Assembly (NCBI RefSeq): GCF_000524195.1
Contig: NW_020170412.1
Location: 231,949 to 295,948 of the forward strand
Source of the DNA: Echinococcus granulosus
Lineage: Eukaryota; Platyhelminthes; Cestoda; Cyclophyllidea; Taeniidae
Direction of reading: 5' to 3'
DNA: 64,000 nucleotides
Part shown: in pieces, positions 1 to 11,780 of the stretch
Layout: the number at the start of each line of letters is the position of its first letter
How positions within the stretch are numbered: the stretch's first letter is position 1
Made by a program: the position numbers and the translations under genes
Notes under the pieces: generated by a model
Seen by the model: only the letters and a program-made list of their open reading frames with translations
Databases searched by the model: none
Told to the model about the DNA's origin: nothing

Positions 1-34
1 CCAATACCGAGGGATAAATCACAATCTTATTACA
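1..34 (+). mobile_element. 3' end of a dispersed TG...CA (LTR-like) repeat
   Basis: The first 34 bases align without gaps to the last 34 bases of the intact repeat at 51753-51946, with 28 of 34 identical by my count. Both end in TTACA and share the block ACCGAGGGATAAA. The window therefore starts inside a copy of this repeat family, and its 5' part lies off the left edge. Confidence 0.6.
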
Positions 35-1283
35 ATATATCTTTTTTTGCTTCGGGGAAAACACGATGTACTCCAATACCACAACCATAATGTACCTTGG
101 GGTTCCTAAGTGCATTTATGGCATCAAAAAATTTTTTTTAAAATAAAAGAAAACATAACCACCTCAAAAAATATACATATTCGACATTCAGAATGCATTA
201 TGGCTACTGGCATAGACCGAAGGCCAGCTCAGCCAGAGAAGAACAATGGCCAAAACAAAGCAGCTCTTTACCAAAACTAACTATAATCCAAACAACCAAC
301 TTAGTACATCATCCTTCAGTGTTTATTTTTATGTCTTTTGGGTTTATGATGAAAGAATTTTTTCACAAAGAATTGGTAAACATGATGCAGTTTTTAAGTA
401 TAAATAATAATCTTAACTCCTTGACTTAAGTGATTTTAAGAGCTGGCACCATTTTTTGCCGAAACCTTACATCTACAGGCGGAGGAAATGCATCTGCCAA
501 CCAGATGTAAATCACGCGTAAAAATGGCAACTTGAGTCGAGATTATTCTTTTCGCTGCAGCTTTACTGGAAAATGGAAATGGTACTGAAAGAATAGTGGG
601 GTTTTAAAAGAGCGATTAGCTCTACTCGACCTTTAAGCTAGATCGAACGAGTGCCTAACTTGACTTGGGCGTCCATTGGTGCGTCTCGAAGGCCGTTCTG
701 GTGCATGATATTCAGTAGTGCTTTTTAAGTTGTGTGAGATGCTGCTGGTCATGTTGTGGAAAATCCTTGATTCTGTCATTCACCTCTCATTTAAGCCATA
801 TTTTGCTTCACATGGCCTAGGGTTTTACTGCACTTTGCCTGGTTAGATTGGATCGTATTTTAAGGTCATCACACTTAACTGTCCTAAATATAAGTTATCA
901 TTAGCCCCTGTGCACCATACTTTACACATTTTTCTTGTCTTAAAGGAAGTGCCTTGTAACTAGCAAGCCTAACGTGGATAAGCATACCTTCTAACTTCAT
1001 GTTCGATGCACTTTAGATTACACTACTTGCATGTAGTCCGACAGTTAGTTGTAACTCGTCTTTCATTTCTTTAATGTCTTAAATACGTTGCCACTATTAC
1101 TGCATCTAGACGACACTAACACTATTGTGTGCGTTTACTGCTCTTATACTGGGCTGAGAGCACTTGTTTTACCCTTATATTTTTGTCTCGACTACTATTG
1201 TTGTATCGACTGGGTTGTTGCTTTAGCTATTGTGGGTTTTTCGTTAATTTCCTGTAATTATTGACATTTTAGATTTCTCTCGT
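35..1283. other. Intergenic, left flank of IBA57
   Basis: I see no supported gene. A fragment of the dispersed repeat lies at about 193-290: the block around GGCTACTGGCATAGACCG followed by AAGGCCAGC matches its central hairpin region. The rest is AT-rich unique-looking sequence with frequent stops. The IBA57 promoter must lie toward 1283, but no core motif is clear. Confidence 0.5.
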
Positions 1284-3797
1284 ATGTTGCTAAGGCATTT
1301 GTCGCTCTCTCGATCTAGGGTGCTTCCGAAGATGGGACTTTTGCGGTTTCTGCGTAAAGCTTCGTTTTTTCCGCTGCCTAATCGTGAGCTGATTAGCCTA
1401 AGAGGTTGTGCTACAATTGATTTTCTACAGGGTTTAATGACAAACGATGCCCGTCTGATAGAGCCCAAGAATTCTCTCATATATTCGCTATTCCTCAACG
1501 TCAAGGTACTCAAATATTTAAATAATCTTCCTCTCTAAAAACACGCTGAAGCATAGTATGTTGCCAGCTTGTTATTCTTGCATTTAAATCCAATCAGTGG
1601 TTTCTGTGTCTTAAAATTATAATGCTCTCCATGAGGAAACTTGTTTTAAAGGCTACGAGATGATTCTGCGACATTGAAATAACGTCTTGATTGAACCAGT
1701 CTAAACATTATTGATGTTGTATGAGCGTAAATTTCCAAAAATTATCTAATGGAGGCATTTTCCTTTTGATTTAGGCAATAGGTTAGTCCTCTTTTATTTG
1801 TTAGTTATTCGAGTATACACTATAATGAAATCAGAACTGAAATGTGATAAATGAGAAGAATTTGCTCAGTTGTTTCTTTACCTTAAGGGACGTGTAATTG
1901 GTGATACTCTCATCTACCATGTAAATCACCAGGATCAAGAGGAACCTCACTTCGTTATTGAATGCGACAGCAAGTGTAAACCAAGTGTGCTTAAGCTACT
2001 GCGGTATTACGACATCAGGAAAAAGGCAAGTCTGCTGCGCCGCGTTATTGGCCTGCTTATCAGGTGCACATTTCGGAGGAGCCGTCTTTGCGAGTGCTTG
2101 TGAGTTTGAAAGTCAACGGAGTAGCGCCGAGTGTTGGTGATGCCCTCTTCGTGGGAAAAGATCCTCGTGCTGTTCCCGGCTGGTGCTTGAGAATGTTACG
2201 CCATACGGGTTAGATATGTACTTAAACGCTATGGCTGCTTAAGATAAATCAGCGTAACTCTAAAATTCATCTACTAATCGTATACACTTTTTATCAATGA
2301 TTGTATTTTTTAAGTTTATGGTACATTGATTGCCCTAATACTATTGAAAGTCCCGATTTTCAATTAAGTTATTTTACTAGATGCTTTATTGGTTTTTAAG
2401 GTAGCAACCTAACAGCCATCACAAAATGACAACTCCTCCGGTCTCGAAACGAATGATGAGTGTATCTTTGATAGTGGCAACAGTTACTAAGACAACGTCT
2501 TCAGTAAACAGTTCTTGCTCCACTTTAATTTCTTTAGGAGATCTGAGTTTGCACTGACAAAATGAGTTATGCCCCTCAGAGGTCATGTGAACGTCAGTGT
2601 CACGGACTACTGCGGTGTGTGATTAATAGCGTCATTGTTGTTATCTTGTTTACCTGTCTTGCCTGCCTTTAAGATTCGATCAAAAGTGTTTGTTTGCATT
2701 TGTGACGTCCGAATTATTTCCAACGATAGAAAGACTCATAAGTAACCACTCTATAGGCACAGAGGAGGGCCTGGAAGCATGAAGATAGCTTTATGCCATC
2801 GTCGTGAGGACTGAATCCTGGAATACTGGGGGCTAAATGTAATTCTACAACAACTCCTTGATTTCTCTGCGTTGCAGTCACACAGTGCCTGACTTATTCG
2901 TTGCTATAAATCCCCAATCATTTGATCTCAGTAAGTATTCTTTTATGTAGCCGCCACTTCTGAAACTGCCTGCGCCCCTAGTGAGGCGGTCTACAGGCGC
3001 ACCCGCTACTGTCTCGGTTTGCCTGAAGGCGCAGACGAATTCAAGTCGGGAGAGGGTCTCCCATTGGAGGCAAACGCCGATCTGTGCCATGGTGTCAGTT
3101 TCTCCAAGGGCTGCTACTTGGGTCAGGAGTTGACGGCGCGCTCTCGATTCGTTGGCGTTATTCGCAGGCGTGTTGCCCCCATTCTATTTGAATCACCTGT
3201 CAATCCAAACACGTAATTTTACAACTGATAATTGACCTCGTTTTCTGTTTTGATTTCATTTCTCTATCGTTATGTTATGTGCTTTTGCTCACACTCCCCA
3301 GAAGCGGGCGCTAATGCGGAGGTCAAATCGCAGGAGACTGGAAAGGTTCCCGTTTAAAAATTGAATTAAAACAAGCAGCACTCCATATCAATCACTTCAA
3401 GAAAACAGGCTTTAGCTTTTCCTCTCTCTCGCTTTCCAGCATTCCTCTGGATGCCCCAATTTTCCGCATTTCCAAGGAGGATAACAAGGTTGTCGGAAAC
3501 CGACCAGTGGGTTGGATTCGCGGTCAGGAGGATCCGTCTTCCATCTCCGACTTTCCAATCCGGCAATATGGTTTGGCTCTCCTCCGATTGGCTGAATGCG
3601 CAGCGGCAGTTGCTAGTGATGACAAACTCATTGTAGACGTCTCAGGAGCAGCACAGGTGTTGGGAGCGGCACCCGCCGGCGTAGCTATGGTTTGCGTTGT
3701 GCAACCGTTCGCACCCTCCTGGTGGCCGGAGGATATCGCCGTGGGGCTTCCTCGCATTCAGCAGCCTCCGGCCCCCTTGTCCCAGCTATGTCAATGA
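1284..3797 (+). CDS. IBA57: IBA57 / CAF17-like mitochondrial iron-sulfur cluster assembly factor
   Basis: Five exons: 1284-1505, 1888-2025, 2064-2208, 2951-3212, 3440-3797. Every junction keeps phase, giving a predicted 374 aa. IBA57 is a folate-binding aminomethyltransferase-like (GcvT-fold) protein that works with ISCA1/ISCA2 in making mitochondrial [4Fe-4S] clusters. The sequence shows an Arg/Leu-rich N-terminus suited to mitochondrial import, then LRGCATIDFLQGLMTND, the hinge LNVK|GRVIGD at the exon 1/2 junction, and the family signature KGCYLGQELTAR in exon 4. The C-terminal block QYGLALLRLAE ends near PSWWPE, as in animal IBA57. The length is close to the human protein. The ATG at 1284 was chosen because it is the first in the open frame and yields the basic presequence. 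Intron 2 is 38 nt and uses a GC donor. Downstream, on the same strand, is the FAM210-like gene. Confidence 0.93.
2026..2063 (+). other. 38-nt GC-AG intron in IBA57
   Basis: The donor is AAAAAG|GCAAGT and the acceptor is TTATCAG|GTGCAC. Removing these 38 bases joins YDIRKK to VHISEEPSLRVLV in phase 0 and leads into the conserved block GDALFVGKDPR. Reading through runs into a frame that stops near 2103. The donor hexamer GCAAGT is the usual strong form of a GC donor. Confidence 0.85.
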
Positions 3798-5343
3798 GTC
3801 ACAGTACTGATTTGTACCGTCTTCAGTCAGTTTGGCCTGTTGATATTGTTTGGGTCTTTCACCTCAGCGTAGAAGAAATCTGCTCATTTGTTGCCCAGCC
3901 GGAAAGTTGTCGCGTTTTCTTGGTGTTTCGCTCCAGATTATAGATATGCGGCTTTTTCATTGCGTATGGTCCCCTCATTCAACCAGTGCCGTCGATGCGC
4001 ATTTCGATGCAACAATGTACTCATTTCGGGGCGGTTGTGGATTGAAACTGTTCATCGGCGTTTCAGTTTTTCAACTTGAGATTTGAAACGTCTTTGGTTC
4101 TTGTAACAAATTGGCTGAACACATTCCACCGCGCTGCATTAATGTCTTCCTGGTGTAATGGTTAATGCTGATGTACATTGAAAAGGCACCATGTAGAGTT
4201 GCCTTTTTTCCTGTTTCTACGTTTCAAAAGCGGGAATTGTTATTTGGAAGGCACTGGCCATCTGTAACTTGATTAAGCGTCGGGTCTCTCGTGGCTTTGC
4301 CGACATGAATTCACTAGGCGCAAGCCTTAGATCCAGGATCTCGATTACACTATGGAACGACAAATAGTTTGTGCTAGATTAGCGCAGTTGTGGTGGTGAT
4401 GGGTACTTTTATGCCTGTATTCAGTGTAGCTTGTAAAAGTACTTAGGTTTTCAGGACTAGGGAACATAAGGCTGCTCTCAGTGTTTGCTGTGAGCAAATT
4501 TTTTTTTGCAATGGTTGATGGATTTTTGGTGCGTTGATTGGGAATTTAGATCGCCACTGTTGAACGTTCCCATTGCTCTGAGCTCTTCTTACAGCTATGC
4601 GGGGTCGTCAGTAACACCGATAGACTAATAGACTTGATTTTTGGTCGACGAAAAGGCGATCCAATTCTACATTTGGCGATGAATGGTTGGTAGGTAGTTC
4701 TAAATGCAGATGACTCGTCTGGGTTGGGGTTGTCACCCGGACATGGCGGAAATTTACTAGGTAGGAATGCAAGCGGGTATCTGAAATTCATCAAAGCAAA
4801 GGATTTGGCTTTTTGAGACTGGCGGATGATAGAGACGGATGAAAGCTACTAAGCCGCGAAGGAAGTATCAAGGATGCCAAAACTCTTGCATATAATGTGT
4901 TTGAAAATTATTAATAATCAGTCATTCTTTGCATGCATTGCTAAAGTATTGAAATGCTAAACTGCACCTACTGAACTCTTTGGAAGCCTGATAGCATAAA
5001 TTTGGTTACAATGGAATATTTTCCTGTAGCGAGTCATTTACCTCTGGTAAAAAATTCTTTTTTTTAATTGAGACATCGTCACCCCTAACACCTATGCACT
5101 AAATTTTTATGCTTAACATTTTAGTTTAGGCCTTACACCTAGTCTGAACTACTGATTTCAATTTTTCAGAGGCAAGTTATTTCTCCGAATTGATTTTATG
5201 CTTTTGCGCATATTTTTAGGTTCTTGAAATTGCAGCGCCTAAAATATCAGTTATACATAAATAGCTTATTTCTTTCGCAAGTTCATACTTTTATCTCACC
5301 TATTACGAAGGAGGTGTTCATAAATCCATTGAAAGCCGTGTTA
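3798..5343. other. Intergenic, IBA57 to FAM210-like gene
   Basis: No coding segment is supported. The ORFs here are short, lack splice-compatible partners and resemble nothing I know. A tRNA-like A-box near 4147 was considered and rejected. The stretch 5160-5343 just before the FAM210-like exon contains a splice-acceptor-like TATTTTTAG ending at about 5220, so a 5' UTR exon could begin there. Confidence 0.5.
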
Positions 5344-6739
5344 ATGTTGGCCTTATTTTCGTACAGGAGCATCGCGCTAGTTGAATGCAAAGCCGTCAGG
5401 TTTTCCTTTTCTAGTTTTTTTTTTACAAGATCGTCAGCTTTTCCGACAAGTCGTTTGCATCCATCTCTTCAATGGTCCTATTCACGCCACCCTGAACCAC
5501 GTTGTGCACATCCAAAAACTCATGGCGCACACTGTATGCTCCCACGACATCCCTGCTTTCTGAGCACTCAGCCAGAACTTCCTGAACCAGTTTCCTCTTC
5601 TGAAAAGAAGTCTGAAGCAGAGTCTGAGAAAAGTATTTCCCTTGTACAGCGATTTAAAAATGCCTATAAAATATACGGGAAAGTCTTGATCGTCGTCCAT
5701 GGTGTCACTTCTGCAGCATGGCTGGGATTGTTCTACCTCATTGCATATAGGTGAGTAAAGTCTATTTTAATTTCTAGTATTACTAATAAGACGCCGTTAG
5801 CAAATTATTCGAGACAATCCAATGCGCACTTCCTTATGTCCTTCAAGGCCGACATGAGTTTTCTCCATTTACAAATTGCAAAGATGAGTCTAAAATTCTT
5901 TTTTCTGACCCGGGCTAGTAATGAAAGCAGCTCTTCTTTATTTCGGTAGAAAAGTGCTAAATGTAATTCGCATATCGTGTCTGCATATGCGCAAAACTTA
6001 TTTTTTGGTTCATCTTTGAAGCACTGCGGTTTTTTGAAGCACTTTAGTTCCCACGCAACCAAATTCCCCTATCTTGCTCTATTTCGACATCTTTTGGACG
6101 TTTTACAGGATTTGCTATTTTGGTTCTTGTTATCGGTGATACTTTTCATTTCAAGCCCGATAACATTTGGTAGGATGTCTGCGTTTTTAAAAATCCAGAT
6201 CTCCGGTTGTTATTTGAAATCAGATCCTTGTCTTTTGATCCAAGCCTGACTCGTTGAGTCGTACTTTCCCAGCTATGAACTTGTTTCTGATTTGTATAAT
6301 CAGACGTGCCTTCTGTTTCTTCTGCTTTGAGGCACAAATTGATAACTACTCGTTCGTCTATCCCTCCATCTATCCGCGTGTGTGATCTGCCTTTAGCGGG
6401 CTGGATGTGGTCTCAGCCCTGAGGGGAGTGAGACCACTAGAGTGGCTGGTAGAGCCGATGGTAACTCGAGGGCTAGGATTCTGGGCGACCGCCCTACTCC
6501 TCTACAAACTCGCCACACCCTTTCGCTACTTTGTTACGCTTGCTGCTTCGCGTTACGTGGTTCACGGCCTCCGCACTCGCGGTCTTGCCCCGCCCCTGGC
6601 CGAGGAAGACCGATTGCGCAATCTGGCCCGCCAGGGCGTCCGCCTCTCGCGCTCTCGTCTCCGGCAGTCCAGTGATCGGGTGCGCAGTCGGCTAAAGCTG
6701 GCACCAAGCAAAAGACGAGTCACCAAGCCACCGGCCTAG
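5344..6739 (+). CDS. FAM210/DUF1279-family mitochondrial membrane protein (proximal terminal exon)
   Basis: Exons 5344-5750 and 6397-6739 join with AG|C in phase 2 to give about 249 aa. FAM210A/B proteins carry one DUF1279 domain and sit in the mitochondrial inner membrane; FAM210A affects mitochondrial translation. The sequence shows a Ser/Arg-rich N-terminus, a charged KKSEAESEKS linker, then the domain start LVQRFKNAYKIYGKVLIVVHG, the first hydrophobic segment ending LGLFYLIAY|SGLDVVSAL, and a second hydrophobic segment (ATALLLYKLATPFRYFVTLA) followed by a basic tail with PPLAEEDRLRNLA. The donor is AG|GTGAGT and the acceptor CTTTAG. The ATG at 5344 is the in-frame choice closest upstream of the presequence-like part, but the N-terminus is uncertain. 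A homologous second terminal exon follows at 8109. Confidence 0.8.
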
Positions 6740-6835
6740 CTACCCTATAATTCTTTCCTGGAATTTCGGCAGACGTAATAACTAGTTTACTTCCAGAATG
6801 TCTATGCTGTGGTGCTAGGCACACTTTACCTGACT

Positions 6836-6841
6836 AATAAA
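6836..6841 (+). promoter_or_regulatory. Polyadenylation signal after the proximal FAM210-like terminal exon
   Basis: AATAAA lies 97 nt past the stop at 6739, followed by a T-rich stretch (ATTATTTTCATCTTCTTGTG). This is the expected arrangement for a cleavage site and implies that transcripts can end here, before the second terminal exon. Confidence 0.65.
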
Positions 6842-8108
6842 TATTATTTTCATCTTCTTGTGATGTCCTAGGGTGTTGGCTGTTCTCAAAGGGGGGTGGG
6901 GATGTATCCCTCGCATTTGGTTTTTGACATTCTTCGTTTAATTCATTCGGTTGCCTACTTCTTCTGGCGCTCCAGTGCCACTCGGTTCCCTATGGTTTGG
7001 GGTTGGATTTAATGTTCCTTTTGATAGGCATCTCCTGATTTGGTGTAAGTGATTTATTGTGTTCCCTTTTTTTGACTGAGACTGGCACATTGGTTCCTCC
7101 AGTGATGTACTTCTTCGCGTTTAACATATGCGAAATATCATTTCAGTGGAATCGCAATATTCCATATGGAAGATCATTTAAGCGTCGTCACATCTAATCC
7201 ACTCCTCCATTTGATTCTGTGTCTTATGCGTCTCCTTTAAAACCTCAATCCATTGGTCTGTGGCTTAGTAGGAAGTTTTGTTTATGTAGTCGTTCCCGTC
7301 TTGCATCACGATTTACACAATCTGATTGATTGCAAAAAATAGCCTTGTTTGATACTTAGTAATTGTGTAGTGTTAGTTTTCTCCGATGCAATTATTCTGT
7401 AGAAAAAGAAATAGACGCAAATCCTGTTAAACTGCTTGTTGCTTTTGAAAAACCTTGCATAATTCATCATTATTCTCAATTTTACTGCTAAACTGATCGA
7501 TTATCGCTTATTTTACGGTGTAATATCTCGTTTCCGGCATTCGAATTTTCTCTGAAGCCCTCATGATGTTTATGAGTCTAGAAAGAGCTTTAATGTCACG
7601 TTGTGGAGCATAATCCGATATTTTCATCGTAGAAGTCCAGTCGCTATTGACAGGCAGTATTCACTGGTTCAAACGACTTCATAACCCCTCTCTTCCCTTG
7701 AGCATGACCTCTTGACCTTCTTGAGATAGCTGAGTATACCAAATCATCGCAGTGACTTTCCGCCATGACGAGAAACCACTCAAGTTAACCGAGGAACGCA
7801 TCTTGCGTGTCCCAAATCCTATAGGCCTGTGTGCCACATTTTGCCTAGGGTTGGAAGGTTGCCCAACTGGCTGTTGCTGACAGGAACATTTGCCCAGCAG
7901 CAGAAGTCCACTTAATGAAGCGTGCAACGTAGAGGAGCTTTACGGACCGAAATCATGAACCGATCCCCGCTTTCGACTGTCAAGGTTTTGCTACACTCCA
8001 GGCTATCACCTGGTTCATTAGTCTTTCTAACCGCAAAGTGGGGCTATTTTTCTCATCAACGCTCTGCTCTACTGACCAGCCTCACATAGTCGCCTCGTAA
8101 ATTTCTAG
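6842..8108. other. Non-coding stretch between the two FAM210-like terminal exons
   Basis: No recognisable coding segment. I looked specifically for a second copy of the LVQRFKNAYKIYGK...VHG half-domain and did not see one. The only ORF over 80 codons (7679-7927, minus) has no familiar motif. Confidence 0.5.
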
Positions 8109-8421
8109 TGGGATGAATGTACAAGAGTTGCTGGAGAGTCTGCATGCACCGGAGTTGATGCTGAAGCCATTCCACGTAGCTGGTGGTTCGGTGGGAGTGT
8201 TCGCATCGGCCTATGTGCTCTACAAGGTGTTGGGACCGCTACGTTATGGCCTCACCCTCTGGCTCACCCCCGTCATCGTGCACCGCCTGCGCTCAGGCGG
8301 TCGGCTGCCGCCACTGGCCGAGCAGGATCGACTGCGCAACTTGGCCCTAGAGGGAGCCAAGAGGACCCGAGAACGGCTGAGCCAAAGACGGAAGAAACGT
8401 CCACAGATGGTAAGAAGGTAG
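8109..8421 (+). CDS. Duplicated, alternative terminal exon of the FAM210-like gene
   Basis: This exon follows the acceptor ATTTCTAG and starts T|GGG|ATG, so it enters in the same phase as the exon at 6397 and produces the same S-G junction (SGMNVQELL versus SGLDVVSAL). It encodes a paralogous second half of DUF1279: YVLYKVLGPLRYGLTLWL, then RLPPLAEQDRLRNLA, close to PPLAEEDRLRNLA in the first copy. Joined to exon 5344-5750 it would give about 239 aa. No second copy of the first half of the domain is visible between 6740 and 8108. That makes an alternative last exon more likely than an independent gene; a start at the internal ATG 8113 would lack half the domain. The two copies have diverged substantially, so the duplication is old. 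Confidence 0.75.
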
Positions 8422-8667
8422 TAGGTCGGGTTGCCCGCATGCGTTTGTACATATTTTGCTACTCTCGCGCTGTTTGTCTCCTTTTTTGTTGTTTTGTTTG
8501 CGAATTCACTCGCAGTGCGATGAAACACACTCACTCTATTCTGCCCTCTAAATCCCCCACTCAAATCGCTTTGGAAGCGCTTCTGATAAAGTAAAAAAAA
8601 TCTGCGAAGTGGCTGAATTGCTTTTCATTGCTGAAGTGAAAGCAACCACGTCTGAAGGGATCTACGA

Positions 8668-8673
8668 AATAAA
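8668..8673 (+). promoter_or_regulatory. Polyadenylation signal after the distal FAM210-like terminal exon
   Basis: AATAAA lies about 250 nt after the stop at 8421, followed by a T-rich run (CTGCTTTTTTTTCAAATTATTTTG). It supplies the second terminal exon with its own 3' end. Confidence 0.55.
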
Positions 8674-11600
8674 GAGACTAGACTGCTTTTTTTTCAAATT
8701 ATTTTGTTAAATATGTAGTTGTTGGATTTCAAGCAACTTATTTACTTGGTGTTTGACAGGTTCCTACGTGTGACGCCTCGACCCGCCCACCCAAGCCCAG
8801 GCGTCGCGCATTTGTGGAATGATTCCTCCCTCAGCTTGCCATCACTGGTCGCACCAAAAAGGGTTTGCAAATGAAGCAAAGGCACAATGACAGTCATTTT
8901 AGTTATCAAGGGGCACCTAAAATGGAAGGGTGGATAGTGATAGCATCGGTGTCCCCTGGGTTCTGGTGGCAGGCGGTTTTCTGACACCCTGGTACCGAGT
9001 GTGTCGGTGTAGGTTCTACCCGCGTGTGACGATGGAGGGACGGGTTACTGTTAATTACAACTACAACTCCTGTGTAGGCCAGACAAATAGATTCCGTGAC
9101 CGCTCAGATTTTGTAAATTCGTGTTTCAAAAGTTACAAGTGAGTTGGAGCAAGTTATTTTTGGTGAAAACGGTAGTAGGTCCATCAACAGTGACGAAGTG
9201 ATGAAAGAATTTTGGAATCTTGAATGGTGATGAAGTGTTCCAACTATTTGGGATCTTAACTTTACGCGGCTTCGGCTCCCACCTCGATGCCACGGCGTTC
9301 CGTTTATGCCATTTTAAAACTATTTACCCCATCTGCTACACTTATGGCAAAGTTCTACCTTGACCCGTATATCTTAGAGCATCTTCGGGGAGGTCCCCAT
9401 CATCATTATTATGCTAGTTGGAGGTCTGGTTGACCTTAAGCTGTGCAGATTTCGGGCCATAATTTATGCCTGCTCAAAAAAATAGCCAGCATCTGCAAAG
9501 TTGCATTAGTTTTGATACGCAAAAAGTAGTAAATGTCATGGCAGAAAGAGGGGGGTTTCGAAGATATCCAAGAGAGGCGGAGGGCGTCCGAATAAGCCGA
9601 TTCAACATAACTGCTATTGTTGATAGAATTAGTGGGAAGCTCCGATTTCGTTTTAATTGCTCTAGCTCTAACTATAGATGAATATTACTATCAAAGGTTA
9701 TTGTAAAGATGCTCTCAGTCATGAATGACGCTCCGGGACCGCCTTGAAGACGAAGGAAGACACAGTACACAGGGGGAATATGTATTATTAATGGGGCAAA
9801 TGGAAATAGGGCCGCTGGCATGGCCGAGTCAGGCGGCTCGGTAAGGGTAAAGTGGCGGAACCCTTGGGGGGCCAGTTACTAAATCGAGTTGCGCAAATAA
9901 GCAACGCACTACAACGGGCCCCCTTCCTTAAGTCACTATCAAGTTTTGCATCTTTTTCAGCAAAGTGCTCCTCTTTTTAGGTACCAAAAAATCTGGAATT
10001 GGAGTGCTGACAATCTCCATGTTAGGGCAACCCTCTAGTAGGTCACTGCCTGAACCCCCTGATTGGAATCACTTTAGCAACTGTTTGCGATATCATTGGA
10101 AGGGTTAACAACGCGGATGAGCATAACGTCACCGGCTTATTGGTGCCTACTGCTCGGAGCGCTCTGATCGAATCGAGTTGAGGTCAACCGAAGGAACGGA
10201 TTGCCAGTCATCCCCAGAAGGCGTGCTTTATCATGTAGCGTTTTCACTCCATAGGTTACCCACGTCCATAATGTGCACTAGGCGTAACATCAATTACCAT
10301 TTCTTCTAAAAACGCATAATTAGAAGAGCAAATCAAATCATGTGGTTGGGACGTGGTGAATATTGGCCAAGAGGGTAAAACTTGACTGGACTATCAAAAA
10401 AGGGTGGTGCCTTTGATCAAACGGATAGAAAGCGCCCGATTCTACGTTGTAAAAATGTCCATAGCCAAAAATTGTTTGCTACCAAATTTTGCAACCCTGA
10501 GACTGGACTAGCGGGACGAAAGATGGGCTATCAGAAAACTGAGTAGGGGACAAATATGCTCGGCCTCGCGTGCGAACTGGCATGGGGCATTTTACTCATG
10601 TCTTGGTAGCCGCTGTGAAAGATGAGCAAACCACAGATAAGCGACTGACGCCGCTCATGACCAGACACCCTAGTGATTGATACCTCAGTTTCAAACCAAA
10701 ACCCGTCATACTACTGTCCGTGTCGCCATGATAGAGTGCTGACAGCCACGCGTATAAAGCCAGTGCTGTGTTAATGTCCGTCGTCAAGGTTATCATGTTT
10801 GGCTTGGGTCAAGATAAAGCGACGCAAACGCGCAAAACTACCCCAAAAAACCGCGTGAAATGGGATGGAAAAACCTACCCAACCACACTTAACTCGGCTG
10901 CATCATCAACTCATGCCTCTCCACCCACTTCTATAGCCTCCCAGAACGTTAACAGGTCTCCCGCACCAATCTGCTCCACTTCGCATTCAAGGGCATATCG
11001 GAACGTGACAGTGTCCATGGTACACGGCCCCATTGCAATGGTGACCCAATACGCCCTTGACCAACTGATAAGGGGGGGAGGGATACAACAACGAAAACAA
11101 TGTTACGAAAGCCCTAGTTCCAATAAACATCATAGCGATTAAAATAACATTAATCTAAATCACAAGACAAATCAAGATATCAATAGAACCCAGTAACTAC
11201 GTTTCCTAATAATAATGATGCATGAACAGATTTAGACTGCTACGAGCTCATGGATCATGTGCGACACAATAATTTGAACTATGCATCAGACCAATGATAG
11301 CAAAAAAATCAAAACAGACAACCATTCCACGACAGGAAGAGACAGCCCAACAATGGCGAGTGAAAAGCCTCAGTTTTGCGCGTCAAGGGATATAACCACC
11401 AAGGGTCCTCATTGACAAGAATGGGCGCAATGTGTACACAGAAGTAGGGGTCACAAAAGAGTAATCGATGATCAATCGAGCCGGAAGAACGCTATACATT
11501 AACCAACGGCCAGTGACACTAAAAAAGCAGAAAACAAGAACTATCCAGCGTAATACTCAGGATGACAGGGATGGCGGTCATGTTACAAAAGTTAATACTA

Positions 11601-11780
11601 CCCTAACCTATTGCATTAAGCGGTTTCTTCTGCCAAAGTGAGTGTTTAAAGTGTAGCAATTATGATCTCGTGGCTACATAAAGTACATGGTGAAAATAGA
11701 CGCCAGATAATCACTAAGTCTACAAAAAATACGATAATACCATCATAATCTTAACTCTATTCGAGAGCGTGGCCTACCAT
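8674..11780. other. Intergenic, FAM210-like gene to eIF1A 3' end
   Basis: It contains one diverged copy of the dispersed repeat (listed separately). The 124-codon plus-strand ORF at 10768-11142 has no recognisable domain and no clear splice context, so I do not call it a gene. The remainder shows nothing I can name. Confidence 0.45.
9726..9913 (+). mobile_element. Diverged copy of the dispersed TG...CA repeat
   Basis: It starts TGACGCTCCGGGACCGCC, followed by TTGAAGACGAAGGAAGACACAGTAC, and contains GCTGGCATGGCC. This matches the order of blocks in the copies at 43594 and 51753. It ends near CACTACA, giving about 188 bp, similar to the intact copies. No clear target-site duplication is visible, so the ends are approximate. 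Confidence 0.55.

Noticed and set aside
3301..3345. Candidate extra IBA57 exon (GCGGGCGCTAATGCGGAGG...)
   Set aside because: It reads plausibly in one frame, but neither neighbouring splice phase fits it. Exon 4 ending AAC|AC joined to C|ATT at 3440 is in phase and matches the family's spacing.
4147..4215. tRNA-Gln-like A box (CCTGGTGTAATGGTTAATGC)
   Set aside because: The beginning matches a tRNA-Gln A box well, but there is no GGTTCRA B box at the right distance and no acceptor-stem pairing. At most a decayed tRNA-derived fragment.
10768..11142. 124-codon plus-strand ORF
   Set aside because: Thr/Ser/Asn-rich without any recognisable domain, and a shorter minus-strand frame overlaps its 5' end. 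No polyadenylation signal or splice context supports a gene.
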